From contig CAZUPI010000012.1 of NCBI GenBank assembly GCA_964621755.1, positions 5,307-69,306 of the forward strand: DNA of 64,000 nt, read 5' to 3'. The position numbers were made by a program, and so were the translations under genes. Under the pieces are notes generated by a model that had not been told where the DNA came from, searched no databases, and worked only from the letters and a program-made list of their open reading frames with translations. The DNA is from UMGS1696 sp964621755. GTDB taxonomy: Bacteria > Bacillota > Clostridia > Oscillospirales > CAG-272. This document shows positions 52,785 through 62,295 of this stretch, in pieces (positions within the stretch are counted from its first letter, which is position 1; each line of letters starts with the position of its first letter).

Positions 52785-53885
52785 TTACTTCTCATTGGGA
52801 TGGAAGGAATCGACGCCGAGGTCGTCGTACCAGTTGTAACGGACTTCCTTGCCGTCAATGAGCCAGAGGGCGGGGGATTCGTTTTCCATCCAATCGAGGG
52901 GACGGCAGTCGTTTTCTTGGATGGAATTGATTACCCAGGCGGCGCGCAGTTCTTCAAGCTCATCTGGATTCAGGACGCCCGGTTTGCAGGAGACGAACAG
53001 AGGAGAGCCACTTTTGGAAAGTACGTCGAGCCACTGGCGATTCAGCTTCCATGGGATGTTGCCGGTGATACCAACGCAGTCTGCGTCTGCCATGTAGAAG
53101 ATACCGTTTTGAATCAAGCGGAAAGCGAGGGTATTTGTACCCATGCGGCGTGTGCGGTTCCAATTGTTGCCGCTGGTATCGTCGCCGGTACGGTTCAGTT
53201 CGTAAAGTCCTGCACACAGATGGGAAATGGTGTTGCAGCCGATGATGACACAGTCATCTCCTGCCGCTTCACGTACGGCGCGGTAGAAGTCAACTACAAT
53301 TTCCGCGGAGGTACGGCTTCTGTCGTAGAAATGCCAGCCATCTCTTGTCATCTGTCCGCGCATGGAAGTACCGAATCCAGAGAAAATATCAAATGTGGAA
53401 TAGTCGTGCTTGATAAGCTCATAACCCCAGTCGCGCAGCATTTTTGGAGTACGCTTAACGTAATCGATGACTTCCGGATGCGACGGGTCGAGCATGCTGT
53501 CGTTCTTCTGGAATCTCCACTCAGGCTTACATTCCGGGATCTCATGGCGGCTGTCGATAAGATAGCGAACCCAGATGCCAGGGCGTACGCCAAGGGCGCG
53601 CATTTCGGATGCAAGACGCTTCATATCGGGGAAGCGTTCATTTCCGATAGTCCACGGCGCGTCGCAGGAGTACTTCTGCCAGCCATCGTCGATAACCATA
53701 TACGGAAGATTCGACAGTCCCTTACATTGGTCAGCAACGATTTTGGCGTCACCGAGGATTTCTTCATGGGAACTGCGACCGTAAGCATAGTACCAGTTGT
53801 TTGAGCCGTACACCTTGTGGTCCGGCAGGCGGGATTCGGGACACATCAGGCGGCAGAATGCGCGTCCTGCTTCAAACGCGGACAT
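52785..53885 (-). CDS. Alpha-galactosidase-like (GH36/GH27 clan) protein, apparently 5'-truncated
   Basis: A 366-residue frame beginning inside what looks like a GH-D clan TIM barrel: NNWYYAYGRSS, then the barrel motif YMVIDDGWQ, GIWVRYLIDSR, a KHDYSTFD segment carrying the nucleophile-position aspartate, and MADADCVGI with the likely acid. Full-length relatives have a beta-sandwich domain of some 200 residues ahead of the barrel; here an in-frame stop lies seven codons upstream of the ATG and no ribosome site is visible. Only about 80 bases separate this end from the tRNA-Trp promoter. It is probably a remnant of a larger glycosidase, although a short cytoplasmic form cannot be excluded. Confidence 0.65.
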   Translation of the reverse strand: MSAFEAGRAFCRLMCPESRLPDHKVYGSNNWYYAYGRSSHEEILGDAKIVADQCKGLSNLPYMVIDDGWQKYSCDAPWTIGNERFPDMKRLASEMRALGVRPGIWVRYLIDSRHEIPECKPEWRFQKNDSMLDPSHPEVIDYVKRTPKMLRDWGYELIKHDYSTFDIFSGFGTSMRGQMTRDGWHFYDRSRTSAEIVVDFYRAVREAAGDDCVIIGCNTISHLCAGLYELNRTGDDTSGNNWNRTRRMGTNTLAFRLIQNGIFYMADADCVGITGNIPWKLNRQWLDVLSKSGSPLFVSCKPGVLNPDELEELRAAWVINSIQENDCRPLDWMENESPALWLIDGKEVRYNWYDDLGVDSFHPNEK

Positions 53886-53964
53886 GTCTGGGTAGCTTCT
53901 TTTGAATTTGAATTAAAAAGGGTTAAATGAAAAAAGAAAAAATATGAAAAATTTCAAAAAGCTC

Positions 53965-53993
53965 TTGCTTTTTTAGAAAGAGTGTGATATAAT
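53965..53993 (+). promoter_or_regulatory. Promoter of tRNA-Trp
   Basis: TTGCTT (53965-53970), 17-base spacer, TATAAT (53988-53993), about 10 bases before the mature tRNA 5' end. Confidence 0.75.
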
Positions 53994-54003
53994 AGCAAAC
54001 GTT

Positions 54004-54079
54004 AGGGGTATAGCTCAGTTGGTAGAGCAGTGGTCTCCAAAACCACGTGTCCTGAGTTCGAGTCTTAGTGCCCCTGCCA
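54004..54079 (+). tRNA. tRNA-Trp (anticodon CCA)
   Basis: A 76-base cloverleaf: acceptor AGGGGTA/TGCCCCT, D-arm with AGCTCAGTTGGTAGAGC, anticodon stem GTGGT/ACCAC enclosing loop CTCCAAA with anticodon CCA, T-arm CTGAG-TTCGAGT-CTTAG, discriminator G at 54076 and an encoded CCA at 54077-54079. The GCCA end is complementary to TGGC of the trp T-box. It has its own promoter and terminator. A degraded integrase lies 270 bases downstream, so this tRNA is a likely integration site. Confidence 0.96.
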
Positions 54080-54085
54080 GTGTTC

Positions 54086-54126
54086 GGAAAGCCTTGAGTT
54101 TCTAAGAGATTCGGGGCTTTCTTTTT
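54086..54126 (+). terminator. Terminator of tRNA-Trp
   Basis: GGAAAGCC pairs with GGGCTTTC around an interrupted inner stem (CTTGAG..CTAAGAG region), followed by TTTTT. Confidence 0.75.
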
Positions 54127-54287
54127 GTCGAAATTCGGTTGATTTCGGGCGGTTTTGCTTTTCGTCCACTTGACAACGGCTGTCATCCGCTCCAAAACTA
54201 CCCCAATGGAATTTAATTTATGCGTCCGTCTGCTGCATCATCAAAACAGTATCACGGAGCACCGCCTGAGCACCATCCGAAACGGTC

Positions 54288-54322
54288 GGGGGAGAATTTT
54301 TTTGCTCTCCCCCCCTTTTTTT
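54288..54322 (+). terminator. Intrinsic terminator with no clear gene
   Basis: GGGGGAGA/TCTCCCCC with an AT-rich loop and seven T residues on the plus strand. No plus-strand gene is recognisable between the tRNA terminator and this hairpin (54127-54287), so it may mark a deleted gene. On the minus strand it lies just beyond the integrase end. Confidence 0.6.
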
Positions 54323-54351
54323 GTCTACTGCGTATCAGATTTTGACCGTCC

Positions 54352-55558
54352 TCACATCTCGAATCCTTCTGTGATTCCTCCGAGGCGCGCGGTGTCCTTT
54401 TTCACGTAATACAGTTCCGTGATCTGACTGGCGCTGTGTCCGAGTAGATCGGCGACTTGCCTTGGTGTGAGTGAGCGTATCGTCCCATCCGCCTGTTTGA
54501 TGCCGTTTACTAAATTTGTCGCAAATGTGTGGCAGAGACTGTGCAGTCCTTTCTGCTCAACCCCCGCGGCTTTGAGGATTTTGTAGTACCGCTTTCGTAA
54601 GTTGACCGGGCGCGTAAAATCTCCGCTGTGGTCGCACACAAGGGGCGCACCTTCGCCGAAGTACGCTTCCGCGCAAAGAGTCCTCCACTACGTCGATTGC
54701 CGCCTGATTCAGCGGTACGGCTCGCTTGGAGGTGGCACTCTTTGTTTTGCCCACCTTTATTTCTCTGCCGTTTGTAAATTCAGTGCCGTTTCTTCGCGAA
54801 ACTTCTTTTACACCTCGCTGAACATACAGCACCTTTTTGTCAAGATCAATGTCGCTGTTCAGCAGTCCGAGCAACGCTCCCGTCCTCAGTCCCGTGTTCA
54901 ACATGAGAATATACGCCGCAGGCTGTTGATAGATCCGTTTTCCGTTGCTCCAACATCGGAATGCTTCCGTTTTGAATTTTTCTATCTCGTCGGGTGTAAA
55001 TATCGTCACCGTTTCACATTCGGGCAGATTTTCCTTGTCTTGCGCTGACAGGAAATTACTTTTCTTTATCATTTCAACATTTGCCATTGGATTTTTCTGT
55101 ATCAGTTCTTCATGATACAGGTATCTGAAATATTCATTAAGAACCACATAAGCTTTTTTGACAGTAGTGTATGCATATCCTTTATTCATCCAATGGTTCA
55201 GCAAATTTTTAATATCTGCTGCCGTAATATCGCCTACAGCTTTTTCACCGAGCAAAGGATAAATCTGATTTTTTGCGCTGCATTTGCTGCGATCATATGT
55301 GGTCTGTTCTACAGACGGAAATTTGAACACACGAAGCCAATTTTGCATACTGTCTTTCAGCTTCTTTTTTGACTCTGCTGTTTGGTTTTCAAAATCCGCA
55401 ATGTATTCTGTCATCTTTTTGTTGACTGCTGATTTGGCCGTACCTGAGAAGGATTTTCGCTTTCTCTCTCCATGCTCGTTCATGTACCAAACCACACCGC
55501 ACCACCGACCGTCTGTACGCTTGATGGTATTGCCGTTTGTTAATAGTTTGCGTTGCAT
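54352..55558 (-). pseudogene. Tyrosine recombinase/integrase, frameshifted and lacking a catalytic Arg
   Basis: Phage/ICE-type integrase (Tn916-like arm-binding and SAM-like domains, then catalytic domain). The start is ATG at 55558 (MQRKLLTNGNTIKR) with AAAGGAG upstream. The frame is intact to about 54690, where it shifts; the other frame continues as APLVCDHSGDFTRPVN through the catalytic end to 54352. Active-site HxLRHT reads H-S-L-C-H-T: the codon is TGC where CGC would give Arg, a single C-to-T change. The nucleophile tyrosine remains (LGHSASQITELYYV). With both faults it cannot recombine. It is just downstream of tRNA-Trp. Confidence 0.88.
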
Positions 55559-55601
55559 TTTACCACTCCTTTCATTGATAAAATGAATGATTGCCAAACA
55601 T

Positions 55602-55925
55602 TCACCTCCGTCGGAGCGCACTTGAGAGCAGTCCGTAAATCTTTTTCAGTTCCGCCTGTGTTTCGGTAAGATTTACGGTGCTGATTCTTCCCTGACGCGA
55701 AAGGATCAGCAGTTGATTCACATTGTTTCCGAGACGCTTGATCTGCGTTATCACATCATACATTCTCCGCATCAGCTCATATGCGGATGAAATTGAGATT
55801 CCGAGCACGTCTTTCACTATCTCCGCGTTCAGCATCAGCGGCAAGTCATCGTAGCTTTTGTAAATACTTGATTTCACTTTGTACTCCTTTTGATAGATGT
55901 TGCCTTTATCGTTTGTGTTATCCAT
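55602..55925 (-). pseudogene. Excisionase-MobC chimera (deletion scar)
   Basis: A 107-residue frame made of two unrelated parts. Residues 1 to about 53 match the helix-turn-helix excisionase found beside such integrases (DDLPLMLNAEIVKDVLGIS, ISSAYELMRR). The rest matches the C-terminal part of MobC mobilisation proteins (QIKRLGNNVNQLLILSRQGR, then LTETQAELKKIYGLL). The join near MRRMYD suggests an in-frame deletion that removed the excisionase end, any genes between, and the MobC start. GGGGGATGG precedes the ATG at 55925. It lies 43 bases upstream of the integrase. Whether the chimera is made or does anything is unknown. Confidence 0.72.
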
Positions 55926-56031
55926 TTTACCATCCCCCTTGTAAAAGAACAATAGATGCTGTACAATTATTGTATATTCACTACTCATAAGTGCACATCA
56001 TCTATTTTAAAAAATATTTTTCGGAGGATTT

Positions 56032-57210
56032 ATGTTTTCCTTTCGCACATACTTTTTCGAGGGCAACGTCTATATCAATGAAAAACAAAAATACGCTGCC
56101 AATGAAATTCTGACAGCGTATCTGAATACGGATTACTATGTCGCCATTGAGAACGAACAGTTTCTTCCCGATCTGAAACAACTTCGGGATAAGTTGATCA
56201 TCTCCACCGATATGGATTACGAAGATTACGAAAACTACAACGACAATGTTTACGCGGCGATGGAAATCCTAGACCGCGTGAACGAATGGATCGTCAGCCT
56301 GCCGCCGTATGACAGGATTCTCACACGACCGCTCACTCAGCTTGAAGATATCCTGAATCGACACAACTTAATCTTTAAAACAGGACTCGAAGGACTCGGG
56401 ATCGACTTTTTTGATTGGGATGTTGTCTCCGCTTTCGGCACGGGAGAGGTGTACGAGGACGGAAACAGCCGCTTTTGTCTGCACCGCTTCTGTCCGTGCG
56501 AGCCGGAGGATATCAGGGATTTCGATGAGGATTTGCTTGAAGACCTGCGTGAGATGAACGAGGACGTCCGTTCTTTCTTTGGCTCATACATTTCTTTCCT
56601 CGAATCGTATCTGACCGTCCATGGTATCTTTCGTCCGTTCATCGACAGTTATCTTCACCGCCGCGAGGCGTTTCCGACAGCGAGAGAGGTTGCCGGGTAT
56701 TTTGAAGCGTTCAATTTAGAACACTCAAGGAACTTCAAAAAGATTCGCTGCCGCATGAACTCGTTTGGATACAAGGTTCTGAAAGAAACGGACTGCAAAC
56801 AAATGCTGTGTGAAGAGATTTTGTTTGATGATTTGCAGTCGTTTCTCTACTACGATTTCTTCAGCGGAATCAGGAAGAACCACATCCCGAACAAATGCAA
56901 GAACTGCGGCAAATATTTTCTTATCCGCGGTGGGCAGTATTACAGCTACTGCGACCGCCCTCTGCCGGACGAGCCGGACAAGACCTGCCGAGACGTCGGT
57001 TCTCGACGACGCTATGCGGACAAATGCAAAAACGATCCCATTTGGCAGGTTTACAACCGCGCGTACAAGACGCACTATGCACGGTACATGAAAAAGAAAA
57101 TGTCGGTCGCTGAGTTCGAGCAGTGGTCGAGGTATGCTGTGGAAATGAGAGAAAAAGCGAGCGCGGGGGAGATGGAGTTTGGTGAATATTGCGAGAAAGT
57201 GAAACGATAA
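56032..57210 (+). CDS. DUF6076 zinc-ribbon protein
   Basis: A 392-residue protein of a family common on clostridial mobile elements. The N-terminal two-thirds is acidic and helical without a recognised motif. The C-terminal part has CKNCGKYFLIRGG, then YCDRPLPDEPDKTCRDVGSR, a four-cysteine zinc-binding site, followed by YNRAYKTHYARYMKKK, the conserved tail typical of DUF6076. GGAGGATTT lies before the ATG. Its function is unknown. It faces away from the excisionase-MobC gene, and its base composition is close to the chromosome, unlike the AT-rich genes that follow. Confidence 0.72.
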   Translation: MFSFRTYFFEGNVYINEKQKYAANEILTAYLNTDYYVAIENEQFLPDLKQLRDKLIISTDMDYEDYENYNDNVYAAMEILDRVNEWIVSLPPYDRILTRPLTQLEDILNRHNLIFKTGLEGLGIDFFDWDVVSAFGTGEVYEDGNSRFCLHRFCPCEPEDIRDFDEDLLEDLREMNEDVRSFFGSYISFLESYLTVHGIFRPFIDSYLHRREAFPTAREVAGYFEAFNLEHSRNFKKIRCRMNSFGYKVLKETDCKQMLCEEILFDDLQSFLYYDFFSGIRKNHIPNKCKNCGKYFLIRGGQYYSYCDRPLPDEPDKTCRDVGSRRRYADKCKNDPIWQVYNRAYKTHYARYMKKKMSVAEFEQWSRYAVEMREKASAGEMEFGEYCEKVKR

Positions 57211-57265
57211 TATGTATTTTACGTCATATTTTGTGGAATTTTATTATAAAAATCACAATACTATC

Positions 57266-57294
57266 TTGACAACAGTATTATTATATGATATACT
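57266..57294 (+). promoter_or_regulatory. Promoter of the radical SAM/ABC cluster
   Basis: TTGACA (57266-57271), 17-base spacer, TATACT (57289-57294) in a very AT-rich stretch between the DUF6076 gene and the broken maturase. Confidence 0.65.
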
Positions 57295-57300
57295 TCAACC

Positions 57301-58428
57301 ATAGAAAGATTTTACTATATACTAAATACCAATGACCTCAGCAATCCTAAAGCGCGCCACTGTATACTGTGTGGCCTACCCAATTGGATTTGTTCTTGCA
57401 GACGCACAGTGAACGTTCGCTTCTTGTGTGTCTGTTTTTGTATTTAAGATGAAACAAATATTCCACACAAAGGATATAGAAGTTATAACAGTATACCTAA
57501 CTGGTACTGGTGAACCAACATATGACTGGACTTTGTTTTGCGAAGTTGTTGAAACTATTCGTACATTATGTAAAAATGAGGGAATACGTTCTAGAATTAA
57601 TTTAATCACAAATGGAATACTGACAGATTCTCAAATTGAATATGTATGCAAAAATATAGATTCATTTATGGTTTCTTTTGACGGAATTCCAAAAATCCAA
57701 AACAGTAGTCGTCGATTTAGTGACAATTCACAATCATCAAATATTGTATTTAACACTCTTAAACGACTTGATCAATTCGGCGCCACATATACAATTAGAT
57801 CTACCCTTTGGCACAAGGACTTGAAATATATAAAAAATATGTTTCACTTCATATACGGGGAATTAAAAAATTTTGGAGAATGGAGCATTAACATTATCAC
57901 TTCCACTGGTAGGGATTCTACTTATTCCATAAAAGGAAAAGAATATGATATTACTGAATTTTTTAATGATTATATTGATATTACAAATGAAGCAAATGCT
58001 AAGTATAATGGTTCAAAAACATCAATTCTTTTTTTGTCACAAACTCGTTGTGTGGCATAGCTTGTGGGTTGCCTGACGCTAATACCCCATTCTTATATCC
58101 AGATAAAAGCCTCCATATCTGCATTGATGCAGCTGACCTTTCGCCTAATGTCGGATATATCGCACAAGATAAAGTAATATTACACGATTTTTACAGTAAA
58201 GATTTCTTTGATGTTTATTATGATAAATTTTTCAAGTGCAAAAAATGTATTGCCTTTAGGTTTTGTGCAGGTGGGTGTCCAATTAACTCTATGCGAGAGA
58301 ATAATTTGGCATCCGTAGATTTTGAGCGTAATTTTATAAAAAAAACTACGAATATAATTTTGACAGAATACTTGAAGGAAAAGAAGCATTTGGATGGTAT
58401 GGTTAACAAATTTATATTAATGAATTAA
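57301..58428 (+). pseudogene. Radical SAM/SPASM peptide maturase, broken by frameshifts
   Basis: Pieces of one protein appear in three frames. A cysteine-rich stretch (HCILCGLPNWICSC, then RFLCVCFC, ending at 57445) has no start codon and may be the damaged iron-sulfur N-terminus. From 57428 the next frame reads VYLTGTGEPTYDW (the GGE-type motif), LITNGILT and MVSFDGIPKIQN, ending at 58060. A shift near 58040 leads to CGIACGLPD and the SPASM cluster CKKCIAFRFCAGGCP, ending at 58428. Intact relatives install thioether or carbon cross-links in ribosomal peptides or modify proteins. A complete CxxxCxxC motif is not visible. Very AT-rich, so probably acquired. Confidence 0.75.
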
Positions 58429-58480
58429 ATGATTATATTATACAGATAACAAGTTACGATTTGGAACGTGAAAAAATTAA

Positions 58481-60301
58481 ATGGAAAACAAATTTGAATT
58501 GCTATTAAATATCCTCTCAAACATACGCTTTATGTTCCGTCGATCATGGACGCTGGCTCGGGGCACGTGGTTTTTTTCGCTTATCAGTTTCGCCGTGAAC
58601 ACCATACAGCCGTTTACGCTACTGATCATGCCGAAATACATTCTCGACGAGCTGGCGGGCGAGCGACGAATAGATATGACACTTTGGTATGTCGCCCTGT
58701 ACGCCGGTGTGATTGTATTTTTCAATCTGCTTAACACTGTGCTTGCTCACTTTTTCACCGTGAAGAGAATGAAGATCGCACACAGCATCGATATGGAGAA
58801 CCAACGCAAGTGGCTAGATATGGACTACGGCAACCTAGAAAACGGACAGGTACGTGAACTCGCCTTCCGGTGTACCGGTCAGGTCGATCCGCAGAGCTTT
58901 TTCGATTCCACGGTGCTTGGATTTATACAGAACGCAATCCAGCTTGCTGGATACACGTATATTATAGCATCGCTTCACCCGATTATGATAGCGTTTATTC
59001 TTGCGGTAATCGGCGTGAACACACTGATCGGTAAAAAACTGAACAAGATCGGCTATGAATTCCAACCGATTTTAAGTCGCCTGAGTCGTCGTTACAGTTA
59101 CATATGTAATAATATGACGAACTTCACTGTTGCAAAAGAAGTACGAATAAACGGTGCCTCTACAGGGCTTAGGAAGAAATATCGAAATGAAACTGCTGAA
59201 TTTATTCGCGAAACAAAGTATCAGCAGAATATAACACTGCCGTGGCAGATCGTCACTATGATCGTGGAGCTTTTACAGACTGTCGTGATTTACGGATACT
59301 GCGCGTATCTTGCAATCGTCGGTGAAATCACAGTTGGTTCGTTTACGGTATTTCTCGGCGCGGTGACTGCATTTACGGGATCATTCTCCGGCTTTATCGG
59401 CCGTTTCCCAGCTCTCACACTGCTATCAAAGTATATCGACGATTACCGTGAGTTTGAGCGTCTTGCGGCACACGCAGGTGCTGAGCGTGAGGTTATTTCC
59501 GGTGAAAATCCAACAAATGGGAAATACGATATTGAGTTTGTCGATGTCTCCTTCAAATACCCGAATACTGACAGATATGTTCTAAAACACGTAAACATTA
59601 AAATCAAAGCCGGAGAACGTCTATCTGTTGTCGGATATAACGGAGCCGGCAAATCGACTTTCATTAAGTTAATCTGTCGACTCTACGAGCCGACAGAAGG
59701 ACAAATTCTCGTCGGAGGAGTCGATATTTCCACCATCAGCCTGCACGACTATCGCGAGATGCTCTCAGTCGTGTTTCAAGATTATTCGCTTTTCGCGATG
59801 ACTATTCGTGACAACATCGTTCTGAACCGGGAGTATGACAGCGAACGCCTTGACCGCGCGATCGAAAACAGCGGACTTCGAGACAAGGTCGATATGCTCG
59901 AAAACGACGTTGACACGTTGCTTTTCCGCATTTTCGAAGATGAGGGAACAAATTTTTCGGGCGGCGAGATGCAGAAACTCGCGTGCGCCCGGGCCTATTA
60001 TAAGGATGCTCCCATCGTCATTCTCGACGAGCCGACCGCTTCGCTCGATCCCATCGCGGAGACGAAACTGTACGAGCGGTTTCAGAGCATCATCGGGAAA
60101 AAGACCTCGATCTATATATCCCACCGTCTCGCGAGCGTTAAATTCTGCGATATGATCGCCTGCTTTGCCGACGGCGAACTTGTGGAGCACGGAACGCACC
60201 GCGAGCTTATGAAAATAGACGGCGTATACGCAGAGATGTTCCGCAAACAGGCGCACTATTACATATCGGATGACCCGAACAGTGAGGAAGTGACAGAATG
60301 A
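58481..60301 (+). CDS. ABC transporter, membrane and ATPase domains fused (first of pair)
   Basis: A 606-residue half-exporter: six membrane helices (about 25-320) followed by a nucleotide-binding domain. Walker A is GYNGAGKST, the signature is FSGGEMQK, Walker B is VILDEPTAS with the catalytic Glu, and the H-loop is YISHRLAS. It most likely forms a heterodimer with the next protein and exports a peptide or lipid-like product; such pairs are typical of bacteriocin and natural-product clusters. The upstream ribosome site is weak (GGAA at 14 bases). The 3' end overlaps the next start by four bases (ATGA). Intact despite decay around it, and less AT-rich than the flanking cluster genes. Confidence 0.9.
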   Translation: MENKFELLLNILSNIRFMFRRSWTLARGTWFFSLISFAVNTIQPFTLLIMPKYILDELAGERRIDMTLWYVALYAGVIVFFNLLNTVLAHFFTVKRMKIAHSIDMENQRKWLDMDYGNLENGQVRELAFRCTGQVDPQSFFDSTVLGFIQNAIQLAGYTYIIASLHPIMIAFILAVIGVNTLIGKKLNKIGYEFQPILSRLSRRYSYICNNMTNFTVAKEVRINGASTGLRKKYRNETAEFIRETKYQQNITLPWQIVTMIVELLQTVVIYGYCAYLAIVGEITVGSFTVFLGAVTAFTGSFSGFIGRFPALTLLSKYIDDYREFERLAAHAGAEREVISGENPTNGKYDIEFVDVSFKYPNTDRYVLKHVNIKIKAGERLSVVGYNGAGKSTFIKLICRLYEPTEGQILVGGVDISTISLHDYREMLSVVFQDYSLFAMTIRDNIVLNREYDSERLDRAIENSGLRDKVDMLENDVDTLLFRIFEDEGTNFSGGEMQKLACARAYYKDAPIVILDEPTASLDPIAETKLYERFQSIIGKKTSIYISHRLASVKFCDMIACFADGELVEHGTHRELMKIDGVYAEMFRKQAHYYISDDPNSEEVTE

Positions 60302-62166
60302 AAACCAAACTCACGAAAGAAGAAAATGCAAAACTCCGCGCAGAGAAAAAAGCGCAGAAAGCCGAAGAAAAGAAAGCGAAGATAGCAAACGAGGGCACGC
60401 TTCGCGAACAGTACGCGAATCTCGGCTTTGCATATAAATTCATCTGGGAAACAAACCCAAAGTTGTTTCTCTTTCGTATTCCTTTGATTCTCTTGCAGAC
60501 AGCGCAGACTCTCGTGCCAATCTTCTTCGTTCGTATGATACTCAACGAGCTGACAATTGGGCGCGATATACGTATGGTGCTTCTGTATGCCTTCATCATG
60601 GCGGGATCGGCGTTCGCAATAAAGCTGATCTCGACATTTTTTGAAAGGTGGGACGCGATTGAGCGCCAAAAGCTTGACTTTGCCACCTATGAGCGCTTCG
60701 CCGAAAGCATAATGGAACTTCCGTATTCCTCACTTGAAGATCCCCAAATGCAGGATATGCAGTGGATTGCTTCTCAAAACCGTTTTGACAGCGTGCTTCA
60801 GTTCACGACCGCGATTGCTTCATCTCTTATCTCCCTTATCAGTGTCGTGGCACTTGTGACTATGCTAAACCCGATTATACTCGTGGTAATCGTCGCTTCG
60901 TCGCTCGTGCGTTTTTTTGTCGACCGCTATCAGCGCAAGTTGCCGCACCGCTACAATGATGAGCGACAGCGTATGAGCCGTGTCTGCGAATATTACTCCG
61001 GAGTTATGAACATTCCGGATTTCGGTATGGATATTCGTGTTTGGAATCTCGAAAACTGGTTATATAACAAGGTAGAGATTGCCTGGCGCGACGATCTTTT
61101 GCCGATCGATCTAGCTTTTCAGAAAAAGCTACTGCTTCTTGGAAGCTTTACCGGACTCATCGGTGTTCTGCAGGATGTTGCGGTGTATATAATCCTTGCG
61201 ATGCAGGTGGTGTCGAGCACGATGACCGTCGGCGACTTTTCAATGTATCTCACTGCTGCCGGAACATTCTCCGGCGCAGTTATGGGGTTGTCCGGCAATT
61301 ATTCGCTTCTGATGAGCCAGACCGCATGGTATCTCAAGGATTACCGTCGCTGTCTCGCGATCGCCGAAAAGCAGAAGGCGGACGGGGGGCAGACTCATAT
61401 TGAAATTCCCGAAAATGTCGAGATCGAATTCCGCGATGTGTCGTTCAAATACCCCAAGACCGACCACATGATACTCGAACATATCAATATCACGATTAAT
61501 CGCGGGGAAACGCTTTCCATAGTCGGTGAAAACGGCGCCGGAAAAACCACATTTGTCAAGTTGCTTTGCCGCTTTTATGAGCCGACAGAGGGGGAAATAT
61601 TTGTAAACGGCACAAGAGCCGCCGATATCCCACTCGATGAATACTACCGTCTTCTCGGTGTGGTTTTTCAGAACTTCTCGCTGTTTGGCTTCTCGGTAAA
61701 CGAAAATATCGCGATGAATACCGAATTTGATGAAGCTCGTATCGAGTCATGCATCAAAAAATGCGGTCTTGATGGACGTATGGAAACACTTCCTCATGGC
61801 AGAGAGACGTATATCTCCAAGTCATTCGATCCCGATGGAATCGAACTGTCCGGCGGCGAGGGGCAGAAAATAGCTATCGCAAGAGCGGTGTATCGAAACG
61901 CTCCGATCGTGATATTCGACGAGCCGACGTCCGCGCTCGACCCTATCGCGGAGTACGATATCTACAAGAATTTCCACGATCTCGCAGAAAACAGGACTGC
62001 AATCTATATTTCTCATCGCTTGTCGTCGACGCGCTTCACCGACAAGACCGCGGTGTTCGCTAACGGCACAATAGCCGAATACGGCACTCATGATGAACTG
62101 ATGCAGATTGACGGTGGAATATACCACGATATGTTCGCTATGCAGGCGAAGTATTATCAGGAGTAG
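60298..62166 (+). CDS. ABC transporter, membrane and ATPase domains fused (second of pair)
   Basis: A 622-residue half-exporter with a highly charged N-terminal extension (KLTKEENAKLRAEKKAQK, about 45 residues) before six membrane helices, then a nucleotide-binding domain: Walker A GENGAGKTT, signature LSGGEGQK, Walker B VIFDEPTSA and H-loop YISHRLSS. Both proteins of the pair keep the catalytic glutamate, so both ATP sites may be active. Coupled to the preceding gene by the ATGA overlap. The charged extension may dock on the membrane or bind a partner; its role is unknown. Transported substrate cannot be inferred beyond the cluster context. Confidence 0.9.
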   Translation: MKTKLTKEENAKLRAEKKAQKAEEKKAKIANEGTLREQYANLGFAYKFIWETNPKLFLFRIPLILLQTAQTLVPIFFVRMILNELTIGRDIRMVLLYAFIMAGSAFAIKLISTFFERWDAIERQKLDFATYERFAESIMELPYSSLEDPQMQDMQWIASQNRFDSVLQFTTAIASSLISLISVVALVTMLNPIILVVIVASSLVRFFVDRYQRKLPHRYNDERQRMSRVCEYYSGVMNIPDFGMDIRVWNLENWLYNKVEIAWRDDLLPIDLAFQKKLLLLGSFTGLIGVLQDVAVYIILAMQVVSSTMTVGDFSMYLTAAGTFSGAVMGLSGNYSLLMSQTAWYLKDYRRCLAIAEKQKADGGQTHIEIPENVEIEFRDVSFKYPKTDHMILEHINITINRGETLSIVGENGAGKTTFVKLLCRFYEPTEGEIFVNGTRAADIPLDEYYRLLGVVFQNFSLFGFSVNENIAMNTEFDEARIESCIKKCGLDGRMETLPHGRETYISKSFDPDGIELSGGEGQKIAIARAVYRNAPIVIFDEPTSALDPIAEYDIYKNFHDLAENRTAIYISHRLSSTRFTDKTAVFANGTIAEYGTHDELMQIDGGIYHDMFAMQAKYYQE

Positions 62167-62295
62167 TTGTATTACGAGTAAGAAGATTTAACCATTAGAA
62201 TGGAATATTATATATTCGCTTGTGTGTAGTATTCCATACAGATTGGTGATTTGTTCAAACTTCACCGCAGTTGAAGGCGGTGATAACATGATTAA

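Noticed and set aside
52767..53804. Plus-strand frame of about 345 codons opposite the GH36-like gene
   Set aside because: The minus-strand frame has the VIDDGWQ barrel motif; the plus-strand one is a shadow with no ribosome site.
54155..54409. Plus-strand frame between tRNA-Trp and the integrase
   Set aside because: No ribosome site, and it runs through the terminator hairpin and the end of the integrase.
57332..57412. 26-codon frame as a possible precursor peptide for the maturase
   Set aside because: No ribosome site, no leader/core pattern, and the overlapping frame fits a degraded maturase N-terminus better.
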